Positions 1-6,165 of a stretch of 17,056 nucleotides of DNA are shown here, in pieces (positions within the stretch are counted from its first letter, which is position 1; every line of letters begins with the position of its first letter). The DNA comes from Desulfocapsa sp. Its GTDB lineage: Bacteria > Desulfobacterota > Desulfobulbia > Desulfobulbales > Desulfocapsaceae. The notes under the pieces are model-generated. The model did no database searches. It was not told the DNA's origin and saw only the letters and a list, made by a program, of their open reading frames with translations. The translations under genes and the position numbers were made by a program. The stretch is from assembly GCA_029934915.1 (NCBI GenBank), contig JAOZLI010000017.1, forward strand, positions 2,647 to 19,702, read 5' to 3'.

Positions 1-252
1 GATGACAGTGAAGTAAATTCACCAGTAGAACAAGCAGCCGATGTGGAAATATCTGAACAGGATGCTGACGATGAAGGTGAAGTGAGAGCGTCGGATGAAG
101 AAATATCTGGAAATGCTGTTGAAGATGACAGTGAAGTAAATTCACCAGTAGAACAAGCAGCCGATGTGGAAATATCTGGACAAGATGCGGATGATGTAAG
201 TGAAGTTGAAGTGAGACCGACGGATGAAGAAGTACCTGGAAATACTGTTGAA
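1..252 (+). repeat. In-frame tandem duplication inside the acidic tail (units of 123 and 129 bp)
   Basis: Copy A is 1-123 and copy B is 124-252. The first 55 bases of the two copies (1-55 and 124-178) are identical, including third codon positions. The rest diverges, and copy B has two extra codons. A shortened third start lies at 253-267. Both units are multiples of three, so the frame is kept. The base-level identity suggests a recent duplication or gene-conversion event rather than old protein repeats. Confidence 0.85.
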
Positions 253-321
253 GAAGACAGTGAAGTAAAAGAGAATACAGACATAGACACTGACGTACAG
301 GTTGAAAACCAAAACCAGTAA
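1..321 (+). CDS. nusA: C-terminal acidic tail of an upstream protein, probably NusA (5' end outside the window)
   Basis: The frame is open from base 1 and stops at 319-321, so only the last 106 residues are present. They are extremely acidic (Asp/Glu with very few Lys/Arg), lack aromatic residues and have no recognisable fold. They contain two copies of a roughly 41-43 residue unit that begins DDSEVNSPVEQ, plus a degenerate third start (EDSEV). The assignment to NusA, the transcription elongation/termination factor, comes only from position: in many bacteria nusA directly precedes ylxR and infB. Some NusA proteins carry acidic C-terminal repeats that make regulatory contacts with RNA polymerase. 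None of the S1 or KH core of NusA is inside the window, so the name is inference. ylxR begins inside the last 20 bases of this frame, which suggests translational coupling. Confidence 0.6.
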   Translation, partial: DDSEVNSPVEQAADVEISEQDADDEGEVRASDEEISGNAVEDDSEVNSPVEQAADVEISGQDADDVSEVEVRPTDEEVPGNTVEEDSEVKENTDIDTDVQVENQNQ

Positions 322-535
322 AAAGCAAGGCATCAGAACATGTCTTGTGTGTCGCAAGCGGACTGCTAAAGCAGATTTGCGAAAGTATGTTTGGAATTCT
401 GATGCGGGCACAGTGGTATTGGATAAAGCTCAAATTTTGCCTGGTAGAGGCGCTTATTGTTGTTCCGATGGAAAATGCGAAGAGTATTTTCTAAAGGGAA
501 AGCAGAGATGGAAGAGAGCCTTTCGGTTGAATTGA
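302..535 (+). CDS. ylxR: YlxR/DUF448 family RNA-binding protein (RnpM-like)
   Basis: This 77-residue protein shows the YlxR family signatures: RTCLVCRKR near residues 12-20, the GRGAYCC segment near residues 48-54, and a basic C-terminus (KGKQRWKRAFR). The family is a small basic RNA-binding fold. Its B. subtilis member, renamed RnpM, has been reported to bind and modulate the RNase P RNA. The place between the putative nusA and infB is the classic one. The start is TTG at 302. An in-frame stop at 284-286 rules out a longer protein beyond a CTG at 290, and no ATG or GTG lies before the conserved region. The start overlaps the previous frame by 20 bases and has only a weak Shine-Dalgarno, so translation is probably coupled to the gene upstream. 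The identity is firm; the exact start is less certain. Confidence 0.88.
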   Translation: MKTKTSKKQGIRTCLVCRKRTAKADLRKYVWNSDAGTVVLDKAQILPGRGAYCCSDGKCEEYFLKGKQRWKRAFRLN

Positions 536-589
536 TATTTTGTATTGCAGATTCCCTTAGGAAAGATTCGAAAAAAGCAGGAGTAGTGA

Positions 590-3373
590 ATGAGCAGGGT
601 TAGAATTTATGAGTTGGCCAAAGAGGCTGGCATGGCAAGCAAGGTTTTGGCTGAAAAACTGATTGAACTTGGGTACGACATTAAAGGTCACAGCTCAACA
701 GTTGACGACGAGACGGCTGCGAAAATTCGTAGTAGTGTATTGCAAAGTTCCGATTCTGAATTGGTCGAGAAGAGAATTAACGCCGAAAAGAAAGGTGGTA
801 CCACTGTGATACGTCGCAGGGCTACAACTATCATTCGCAGGAAGAAAAAGGATCTTGAAGAAGACGCTCCAGAAATTGAGGATCCAGCGGAACTTAAGGT
901 CGATGACGATGAGCCTGAGGCAGTTGCCTCCTCGGAAGAGGAAAAGACGATAGTCAAAGAGGATGCTGCAGAAGAAGTCGCTGCTCCAGAAAGGGCCGCA
1001 GTTGAACCTGAGAAAGAATCCTCAGAAGAACTTTCCAGTGAATCTGCTTCACAAGAAGAACTCGAAACCAAATCGGCTGCTCCCACCGTCGAGGAACTGA
1101 TTGCCCAAAAAGCCGAGAAAGATGCGGCTGAGGCTACAGCAAAAGCGGCAGAAAAAGTGGAAGAAGAGAAAAAAGCTGCCGAGACGAAAGCAAAAGCAGA
1201 AGCTGCAAAACCTGTCAAGAAAGGAATAGCCAGAGTTATTGGTACCATAGAATTACCCAAAGAAGAGCCAAAACGACCACCAAGAAAGAAAACTAGTCGT
1301 CCTCCGACGAAAAAGAATGGTCCAAAATTTCAACCTAATCAACCAGCCGCTGATCCTGCTGCAAGCCGTGACAAGAAAAAAGGTAAGCGTGGCGGAGTAC
1401 CGGAAACTGATGATGCTGCGAAGGGTGGAAAAGGTTTTAAAGGGAAGAAGAAAGGCCGCAAGAATGTCAGAGTAACCCGTTTTGGGTATGAAGGCGACCG
1501 CTTTGGCAAGCGTGGCAAGAGGAGGAAGGGCAAGGGAAAAAGTGCAGTTGTTCAGCCTGCCAGCGAGATGAAGGCCAGTAAAAAGAAGGTTAGGATATAC
1601 GAGACCATCAGTGTGGGGGATTTTGCTCATCGCATGCGGGTTAAGGCCAGTGAAATTATCACTAAGTTAATGGAACTTGGTGTTATGGCCACAGTTAATC
1701 AGGCGCTCGATGTAGATACAGCAACCCTGGTCGCTGGTGATTTTGGTTACGAAGTGGAACAGGCGGTTACCGAAGAGATTGGTGTTCAGCAACTCACCGA
1801 GAAGGAAGAAGGCGGCGAGGCTGTACCAAGATCTCCTGTCATCACCGTTATGGGGCATGTTGATCATGGAAAAACCTCCATTCTTGATGCCATTCGTAAA
1901 ACAGATGTGGCCGATGGTGAAGCTGGTGGAATTACCCAGCATATAGGTGCCTATCATGTGAAATCCGCATCTGGAGATGTGACCTTTGTTGATACTCCAG
2001 GTCATGCTGCTTTTACCGAGATGCGTTCTCGTGGTGCACAGATTACGGATCTCGTTATCCTTGTTGTTGCCGCCGATGATGGTGTTATGAATCAGACCCG
2101 TGAGGCTATTCATCATGCCCAGGCAGCTGAAGTTCCCATTATCGTAGCTGTGAATAAAATCGATAAAGATAATGCTGATACTGATCGGGTAAAAAGGGAA
2201 CTTGCAGAACTTGATCTCGCCCCGGAAGAATGGGGTGGAACGACAATTTTCTGTGAGATGTCCGCAAAAAATAATACCGGAATTGATAATCTGCTGGAAA
2301 ATATCGAGTTGATGGCTGAAATGCTTGAGCTTAAAGCCGATCCAAACCGGAAAGCTACAGGGCATGTTGTCGAGGCCAAGCTGGACAAGGGCCGGGGGCC
2401 TGTTGCCACAGTTCTTATTCAGGAAGGAACACTTAACGCAGGTGATCATTTTGTTGTCGGCCAGTTTAGCGGAAAAGTCCGGGCACTTCTGGATTATAGA
2501 GGGAAGCCTATCAAAACTGCAGGCCCATCGATACCTGTTGAAGTTCAGGGGATTACCGGTGTGCCTTCGGCAGGTGATGAATTTGTCGTTGTAACCGATG
2601 AAAAAATGGCCAAAAATGTAGCGCAGGCGAGAACGCTGAAAGTCCGTGAAAGCGAGCTCGCAGCAGGATCTAAGGTTTCTCTTGATTCTCTATTTGAAAA
2701 ACTTGCTGAGGGTGATGTGCAGGAACTGCGTATCGTACTTCGCGCCGATGTTCAGGGAACGCTGGAGGCCTTTGCAAAAGCTGCCGAAAAACTTTCCACC
2801 GATGAAGTGAAGGTCAAAATCCTTCATGAGGGAACGGGAACCATGACAGAATCTGATGTTTTGCTGGCATCTGCATCAGAAGCTATTATCATCGGTTTTA
2901 ATGTCCGGCCATCCGGTAAAGTGAAAGAACTTGCAGCTAAAGAAAATGTGGATATGCGTTCCTATGATGTTATTTATCATGCACTTGACGACATAACTCA
3001 GGCCATGGTGGGTATGCTTGCACCGGATCTTGAAGAGGACGTGATCGGAAATGCTGAGGTTCGAGAGACCTTTCAGGCACCAAAAGTCGGAACCATTGCT
3101 GGCTGTTTTGTAACCGAGGGTAAGATCGTTCGTAATTCCCTGGTTCGTGTCGTTCGGGATGGTGTGGTTGTTTACACCGGGAAAATTGATTCACTTAGAC
3201 GATTTAAAGATGATGCCAAAGAAGTGCTCTCAGGATATGAATGTGGTATTTCTGTTGAGAAGTTTAATGATATCAAAGTTGGCGATAATCTTGAAGCCTT
3301 TGTTATGAAAGAAGTGGCTGCAACATTAGGCGCTACTCAGCAGGAAAAAGATGATAAAGAGGAGAGTAAGTAG
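590..3373 (+). CDS. infB: Translation initiation factor IF-2
   Basis: This is a 927-residue GTPase that brings fMet-tRNA to the 30S subunit and promotes 50S joining. Residues 1-50 form an IF2 N-terminal module (MSRVRIYELAKEAG). Residues 60-330 are a low-complexity Glu/Ala/Lys linker that becomes strongly basic toward its end. A second IF2_N module starts near residue 334 (VRIYETISVGDFAHRM). The G domain follows: G1 GHVDHGKT at 422-429, a GGITQ segment at about 446-450, G3 DTPGH at 468-472 and G4 NKID at 522-525. The remaining beta-barrel domains and the C-terminal initiator-tRNA-binding domain are complete. The ATG at 590 has a GCAGGAG Shine-Dalgarno at about 575-581. Large antisense open frames beneath this gene are shadows of its biased linker. 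The identity is essentially certain. Confidence 0.98.
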   Translation: MSRVRIYELAKEAGMASKVLAEKLIELGYDIKGHSSTVDDETAAKIRSSVLQSSDSELVEKRINAEKKGGTTVIRRRATTIIRRKKKDLEEDAPEIEDPAELKVDDDEPEAVASSEEEKTIVKEDAAEEVAAPERAAVEPEKESSEELSSESASQEELETKSAAPTVEELIAQKAEKDAAEATAKAAEKVEEEKKAAETKAKAEAAKPVKKGIARVIGTIELPKEEPKRPPRKKTSRPPTKKNGPKFQPNQPAADPAASRDKKKGKRGGVPETDDAAKGGKGFKGKKKGRKNVRVTRFGYEGDRFGKRGKRRKGKGKSAVVQPASEMKASKKKVRIYETISVGDFAHRMRVKASEIITKLMELGVMATVNQALDVDTATLVAGDFGYEVEQAVTEEIGVQQLTEKEEGGEAVPRSPVITVMGHVDHGKTSILDAIRKTDVADGEAGGITQHIGAYHVKSASGDVTFVDTPGHAAFTEMRSRGAQITDLVILVVAADDGVMNQTREAIHHAQAAEVPIIVAVNKIDKDNADTDRVKRELAELDLAPEEWGGTTIFCEMSAKNNTGIDNLLENIELMAEMLELKADPNRKATGHVVEAKLDKGRGPVATVLIQEGTLNAGDHFVVGQFSGKVRALLDYRGKPIKTAGPSIPVEVQGITGVPSAGDEFVVVTDEKMAKNVAQARTLKVRESELAAGSKVSLDSLFEKLAEGDVQELRIVLRADVQGTLEAFAKAAEKLSTDEVKVKILHEGTGTMTESDVLLASASEAIIIGFNVRPSGKVKELAAKENVDMRSYDVIYHALDDITQAMVGMLAPDLEEDVIGNAEVRETFQAPKVGTIAGCFVTEGKIVRNSLVRVVRDGVVVYTGKIDSLRRFKDDAKEVLSGYECGISVEKFNDIKVGDNLEAFVMKEVAATLGATQQEKDDKEESK

Positions 3374-3469
3374 AAAGTCGAAAGTCTAAAGTGAGAAATT
3401 TGGCCAGGCAGCGATGCTGTACTAATAGGCACTTTCAAACTTTATACTTTTAGCTTTGAACTCTGTATA
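3374..3469. repeat. AAAGT-rich inverted repeat filling the infB–rbfA gap
   Basis: The element begins at the base after the infB stop and ends at the rbfA start. The left arm AAAGTCTAAAGTG (3381-3393) pairs with CACTTTCAAACTTT (3430-3443), leaving a small internal loop. More AAAGT/ACTTT motifs flank this at 3374-3378 and 3446-3451. Inside the loop a second small hairpin, CAGC-GAT-GCTG, lies at 3409-3419. It does not look like an intrinsic terminator because no clean T-tract follows a GC stem. A short dispersed repeat or an RNA-processing stem in the operon transcript is the likeliest explanation. No Shine-Dalgarno for rbfA remains in it. Confidence 0.6.
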
Positions 3470-3883
3470 ATGTTGGATCCTAAGGAAATAATTGAATCCG
3501 TTGGCCTTGGTAAAAGGGAACGGAAGCGCTCTGACAGAGTGGCGGATGCTGTCCAAAAAGAGTTGTCTTTGCTTTTTTTACAGAAAGTTCGCGATGATAA
3601 ACTGAGTGATGTGACTGTTACGAATGTACGTATCACCGATGATCTGAAAAATGCCCGTATTTTTTACACAAGTTATGGTGATGAAAAGGATCGAAAACAA
3701 GTCGCTTCAGCGCTGAAACGTGCCACTGGTTTTGTTCGCAGTCATCTGGCGAAAACATTGAATTTACGATTTACCCCCTCTATCATATTTGAATATGATA
3801 CAAAAGCAGATAAGGTCGCAGAGCTTGATCAGATCTTTGCTGATATAGCCAACGAGAGGAGAGCAGATGGTGATGATTCCTGA
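3470..3883 (+). CDS. rbfA: Ribosome-binding factor A (30S maturation)
   Basis: This 137-residue protein has the RbfA signature KRSDRVADAVQKEL at about residues 20-33. The type-II KH-like core follows: VTVTNVRITDDLKNARIFYTS, then a helix containing RSHLAKTLNLR, and the strand TPSIIFEYD. RbfA binds the 16S 5' region and helps late 30S assembly; its pairing with infB is widespread. The ATG at 3470 (or the TTG at 3473) is the only start before the conserved region. No Shine-Dalgarno is visible because the sequence just upstream belongs to the AAAGT-rich repeat. The 3' end overlaps nrnA by 17 bases. The identity is firm; the initiation signal is odd. Confidence 0.93.
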   Translation: MLDPKEIIESVGLGKRERKRSDRVADAVQKELSLLFLQKVRDDKLSDVTVTNVRITDDLKNARIFYTSYGDEKDRKQVASALKRATGFVRSHLAKTLNLRFTPSIIFEYDTKADKVAELDQIFADIANERRADGDDS

Positions 3884-4862
3884 GAAAATTACTACCTCTA
3901 TAACAGCTGCCTCGCATGCTGTTTTAGCTACTCATGTGAATCCGGATGGTGATGCACTGGGTTCTCTCCTTGCTCTTACCGATATCCTGCAGAGTCTTGG
4001 CAAAAAAGTTTTTCCTTATCTGGAAAAGCCAGTTTCTCCCATGTATGATTTTCTTCCTGATTGTGACCGTGCTAAAATGAGTCATGATGCATTGCAGCAG
4101 TTTGTGCAGGAAGCAGGGGATGGAAATTGTGTGACTATTGCCCTCGATTGTGGTGATGCTGAGCGCTTGGGTGTTGCAAAGGATATTCTCCTTGAGAATT
4201 CGCCCTTTTTAGTCATTGATCATCATAGGGGACATCGTAAATTTGGCGACGAGCTTTGGCTTGAGAGCGAATGTTCTTCCACTGGCGAAATGGTCTATGA
4301 GCTTGCTCTGCAACTTGGAGTCAAGGTTTCTGCGAATGCTGCCTTTTGCCTCTATGTCGCGCTTGTAACCGATACCGGGTCATTCAGATATGAAAATACC
4401 AGCCCCAGAACTTTACGGATCGCTGCGGATCTTCTTGAAATAGGGGTGCGCCCGGATCAGGTTGCTGCTGGGGTTTATGATAATTATACGCTTGCCCGTC
4501 TTCGTTTAATGGAGCTGGTTCTTGCCACCCTTGAAGTACATGCGGATGGGAGAATTGGGATTATCTGTGCAACCGATGAAATGTTCCAGCAAAGTGGTGC
4601 CGAACGTGAAGATGTGGAAGGCTTTATTAACTATCCCAGGTCACTTAGTTCTGTACAGGTTGCTGCTTTTATAAAAAAGACAGAAGGTGATATCGTATCT
4701 GTTAGTTTACGGGCCAAGGGCCAAGTCGATGTTGCTCTTATAGCCGCAAGTTTTGGCGGTGGTGGCCACAAAAACGCGGCAGGGTTTCGCTTTACTGATA
4801 AATCAGTGGATGAAGTCCGGGTAACTGTGCTTGGCGCAGTCAAAGACGCGCTGCAAAAATGA
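3867..4862 (+). CDS. nrnA: DHH/DHHA1 phosphoesterase, NrnA-like oligoribonuclease / pAp phosphatase
   Basis: This 331-residue protein has every motif of the bacterial DHH-DHHA1 family: HVNPDGDALG at 23-32, D94 in ALDCGD, the D118-H119-H120 triad in VIDHHRGH, TDTGSF containing D169, and the C-terminal DHHA1 signature GGGGH at 297-301 followed by KNAAGF. These residues bind two Mn/Mg ions. NrnA-type enzymes finish RNA decay by degrading 2-5 nt RNAs, and some dephosphorylate pAp. Its place between rbfA and truB, in the same cluster as pnp, fits a role in RNA turnover. The ATG at 3867 follows an AGGAGAG stretch and overlaps rbfA by 17 bases; ATG at 3873 is a possible alternative. The 3' end overlaps truB in an ATGA. 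The family is certain. Substrate preference (oligoRNA, pAp or a cyclic-dinucleotide product) cannot be read from sequence. Confidence 0.93.
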   Translation: MVMIPEKITTSITAASHAVLATHVNPDGDALGSLLALTDILQSLGKKVFPYLEKPVSPMYDFLPDCDRAKMSHDALQQFVQEAGDGNCVTIALDCGDAERLGVAKDILLENSPFLVIDHHRGHRKFGDELWLESECSSTGEMVYELALQLGVKVSANAAFCLYVALVTDTGSFRYENTSPRTLRIAADLLEIGVRPDQVAAGVYDNYTLARLRLMELVLATLEVHADGRIGIICATDEMFQQSGAEREDVEGFINYPRSLSSVQVAAFIKKTEGDIVSVSLRAKGQVDVALIAASFGGGGHKNAAGFRFTDKSVDEVRVTVLGAVKDALQK

Positions 4863-5599
4863 GCGATGTCTTTGAGGCTGGAACCTTTCTGGTTGATAAA
4901 CCGGTTGGAGCCAGCTCTTTCTATATGGTACGCAAGGTTCGAAATGCCTTGGGGATGAAAAAGGTTGGCCATGCTGGAACCCTTGATCCCTTTGCTACTG
5001 GTTTACTCATAATCAGTGCAGGGCGACCAGCCACTAAAATGATTAGTCAGATACAGGCTGGAGAAAAGGAATATCTGGCTACTCTGCGTCTTGGAGTGGA
5101 AACAACAACCCTTGATCCAGAAGGGGATGTGGTCGCTACCAGCCCTGTTGGCACATTGTCTGCGGCAGAAATTGAAGATTGCCTGGAAAAATTTCGAGGA
5201 CAGCAGGAGCAGATTCCTCCCATTTATTCAGCCTTAAAACATAAAGGCAAGCCCCTGTATCATTACGCCAGAAAGGGAATTGAAATTATAAAGCCGCCTC
5301 GTACGGTGACTATTAGCTGTCTTGAGAGGGTGGATGGTGATGAAGTTCTTACTGACGATTGTCCTGAACTTCATATTCGAGTTGTCTGCAGTAAGGGAAC
5401 ATATATTCGAACCCTGGGTGCAGATATCGGACGTGTACTTGGCTGTGGTGCCTATTTGACAGCATTACGTCGTACTCGCAGCGGATGTTTTCATGTCCGG
5501 GATAGTGTGGATGGAAGCCTGCTTGAGGGTGAAGGTGCACTGGAGCTGCTGATGGAAAAAGTTTTATCTCCATCAGATGTGCTTAATCTGTTGCAATAA
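4859..5599 (+). CDS. truB: tRNA pseudouridine-55 synthase TruB (short form)
   Basis: This 246-residue enzyme isomerises U55 to pseudouridine in the tRNA T-loop. It shows the TruB hallmarks: FLVDKPVGASSF at 10-21, GHAGTLDPFATG at 37-48 with the catalytic Asp43, YSALKHKGKPLYHYAR in the middle, and CSKGTYIRTLGADIG beginning at residue 177. It ends shortly after the RRTRSGCFHVRDS segment. It therefore lacks the C-terminal PUA-type domain found in longer homologues such as the 314-residue E. coli protein. The ATG at 4859 overlaps the nrnA stop (ATGA), so the two are translationally coupled. The catalytic core is complete, so activity is expected. Confidence 0.95.
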   Translation: MSDVFEAGTFLVDKPVGASSFYMVRKVRNALGMKKVGHAGTLDPFATGLLIISAGRPATKMISQIQAGEKEYLATLRLGVETTTLDPEGDVVATSPVGTLSAAEIEDCLEKFRGQQEQIPPIYSALKHKGKPLYHYARKGIEIIKPPRTVTISCLERVDGDEVLTDDCPELHIRVVCSKGTYIRTLGADIGRVLGCGAYLTALRRTRSGCFHVRDSVDGSLLEGEGALELLMEKVLSPSDVLNLLQ

Positions 5600-5737
5600 T
5601 TGCGTGACGTGGTACATGGTACTCAAGGAATTAAATTAAAGTTGTCCCCGCCACCGGGACTGGTATTTTTATAAATAGAGAAAAACGAAAAGACCCTTTC
5701 TAGAGGGTTTTACTATACAGACCACAGGAGGTTTGTC
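5600..5737 (+). promoter_or_regulatory. Structured leader of rpsO (candidate S15 autoregulatory region)
   Basis: The 138 bp between truB and rpsO contain two local hairpins. The first is GTCCC (5644-5648) pairing with GGGAC (5656-5660), followed by GGTATTTTTATA. The second is ACCCT (5693-5697) pairing with AGGGT (5704-5708), ending close to the AGGAGG ribosome site at 5726-5731. S15 represses its own mRNA through different leader structures in different bacteria, so such a role is plausible. The first hairpin could instead be a weak terminator for the upstream operon. No clear sigma70 promoter was found. The function is inference. Confidence 0.4.
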
Positions 5738-6007
5738 TTGGCACAATCAGCACTTAAAAAAAATGAAATAATTGAAAAGTTTAAACTTCATCCAAATGAT
5801 ACCGGTTCTTCAGAGGTACAGGTTGCCCTCATCAGTGATAGGATTTCCTATCTCACCGATCATTTCAAGACCCATAAGAAGGATCATCATTCCCGTCAGG
5901 GGCTGCTGAAACTCGTTGGACAGCGAAGAAGTCTTCTTGATTATGTTAAGAAAAAAGATGTTAATAAGTATCGTGAATTAATCGAGGCACTTGGCCTTAG
6001 AAAGTAA
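5738..6007 (+). CDS. rpsO: 30S ribosomal protein S15
   Basis: This 89-residue protein has the usual S15 length. It carries conserved segments such as [56 protein letters not shown]15 binds 16S rRNA at the central three-way junction and nucleates platform assembly. The start is TTG at 5738. A strong AGGAGG lies at 5726-5731 with a 6-base spacer, and no ATG or GTG precedes the conserved [16 protein letters not shown] N-terminus, so the non-ATG start is well supported. The gene precedes pnp, as in E. coli. Confidence 0.97.
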   Translation: MAQSALKKNEIIEKFKLHPNDTGSSEVQVALISDRISYLTDHFKTHKKDHHSRQGLLKLVGQRRSLLDYVKKKDVNKYRELIEALGLRK

Positions 6008-6016
6008 CGTTTTTGA

Positions 6017-6037
6017 AGGAATACATTCGGTATTCCT
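6017..6037 (+). terminator. Stem-loop just after rpsO
   Basis: AGGAATAC (6017-6024) pairs perfectly with GTATTCCT (6030-6037) around a 5-base loop, 9 bases after the rpsO stop. Only CTT follows, not a full T-tract. It may therefore be a weak terminator or a 3'-end protecting stem for the rpsO transcript. Confidence 0.4.
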
Positions 6038-6039
6038 CT

Positions 6040-6045
6040 TATAAT
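6040..6045 (+). promoter_or_regulatory. Perfect -10 hexamer upstream of pnp
   Basis: TATAAT lies at 6040-6045, directly after the rpsO 3' stem-loop. Transcription from it would start near 6052 and place the large stem-loop at 6065-6138 in the pnp leader. No good -35 box sits at 16-18 bases: TTGAAG at 6013-6018 is 21 bases away. The site is plausible but weakly supported. Confidence 0.35.
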
Positions 6046-6064
6046 ATGGCACAATGTGTTGTGC

Positions 6065-6138
6065 CGGTTGATCATACAGGTGTATCGTTGCAGACTTGTC
6101 TGCTGTGATACACCTGTTTTTCGTTGATCAATCAACCA
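6065..6138 (+). terminator. Large terminator-like stem-loop in the pnp leader
   Basis: ACAGGTGTATC (6076-6086) pairs perfectly with GATACACCTGT (6107-6117). An inner stem GCAGAC/GTCTGC (6090-6095 and 6098-6103) lies inside, and a T-tract runs from 6117 to 6121. An outer pair GGTTGAT (6065-6071) with ATCAACC (6132-6138) may close the whole structure. It has the form of an intrinsic terminator and also of a long duplex like the RNase III target in the E. coli rpsO–pnp interval. Only 44 bases separate it from the pnp start. Confidence 0.75.
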
Positions 6139-6165
6139 TGCTGCAATAGGGCAGCTGGAGAATTT

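Noticed and set aside
142..411. 89-codon open frame on the minus strand with hydrophobic residues
   Set aside because: It is the complement of the acidic repeat and of ylxR; GAA/GAT-rich codons read backwards give Phe/Ile-rich peptides that look like membrane segments.
688..1260. 190-codon open frame on the minus strand, Ser/Ala-rich
   Set aside because: It mirrors the Glu/Ala/Lys-rich linker of infB; its composition is that expected of an antisense shadow and it has no family motif.
1667..2449. 260-codon open frame on the minus strand
   Set aside because: It lies opposite the conserved G domain of infB and shows no recognisable protein features.
6124..6165. Upstream TTG start for pnp
   Set aside because: The extra 14 residues do not look like PNPase, and ATG 6166 has a proper GGAG and the conserved N-terminus.
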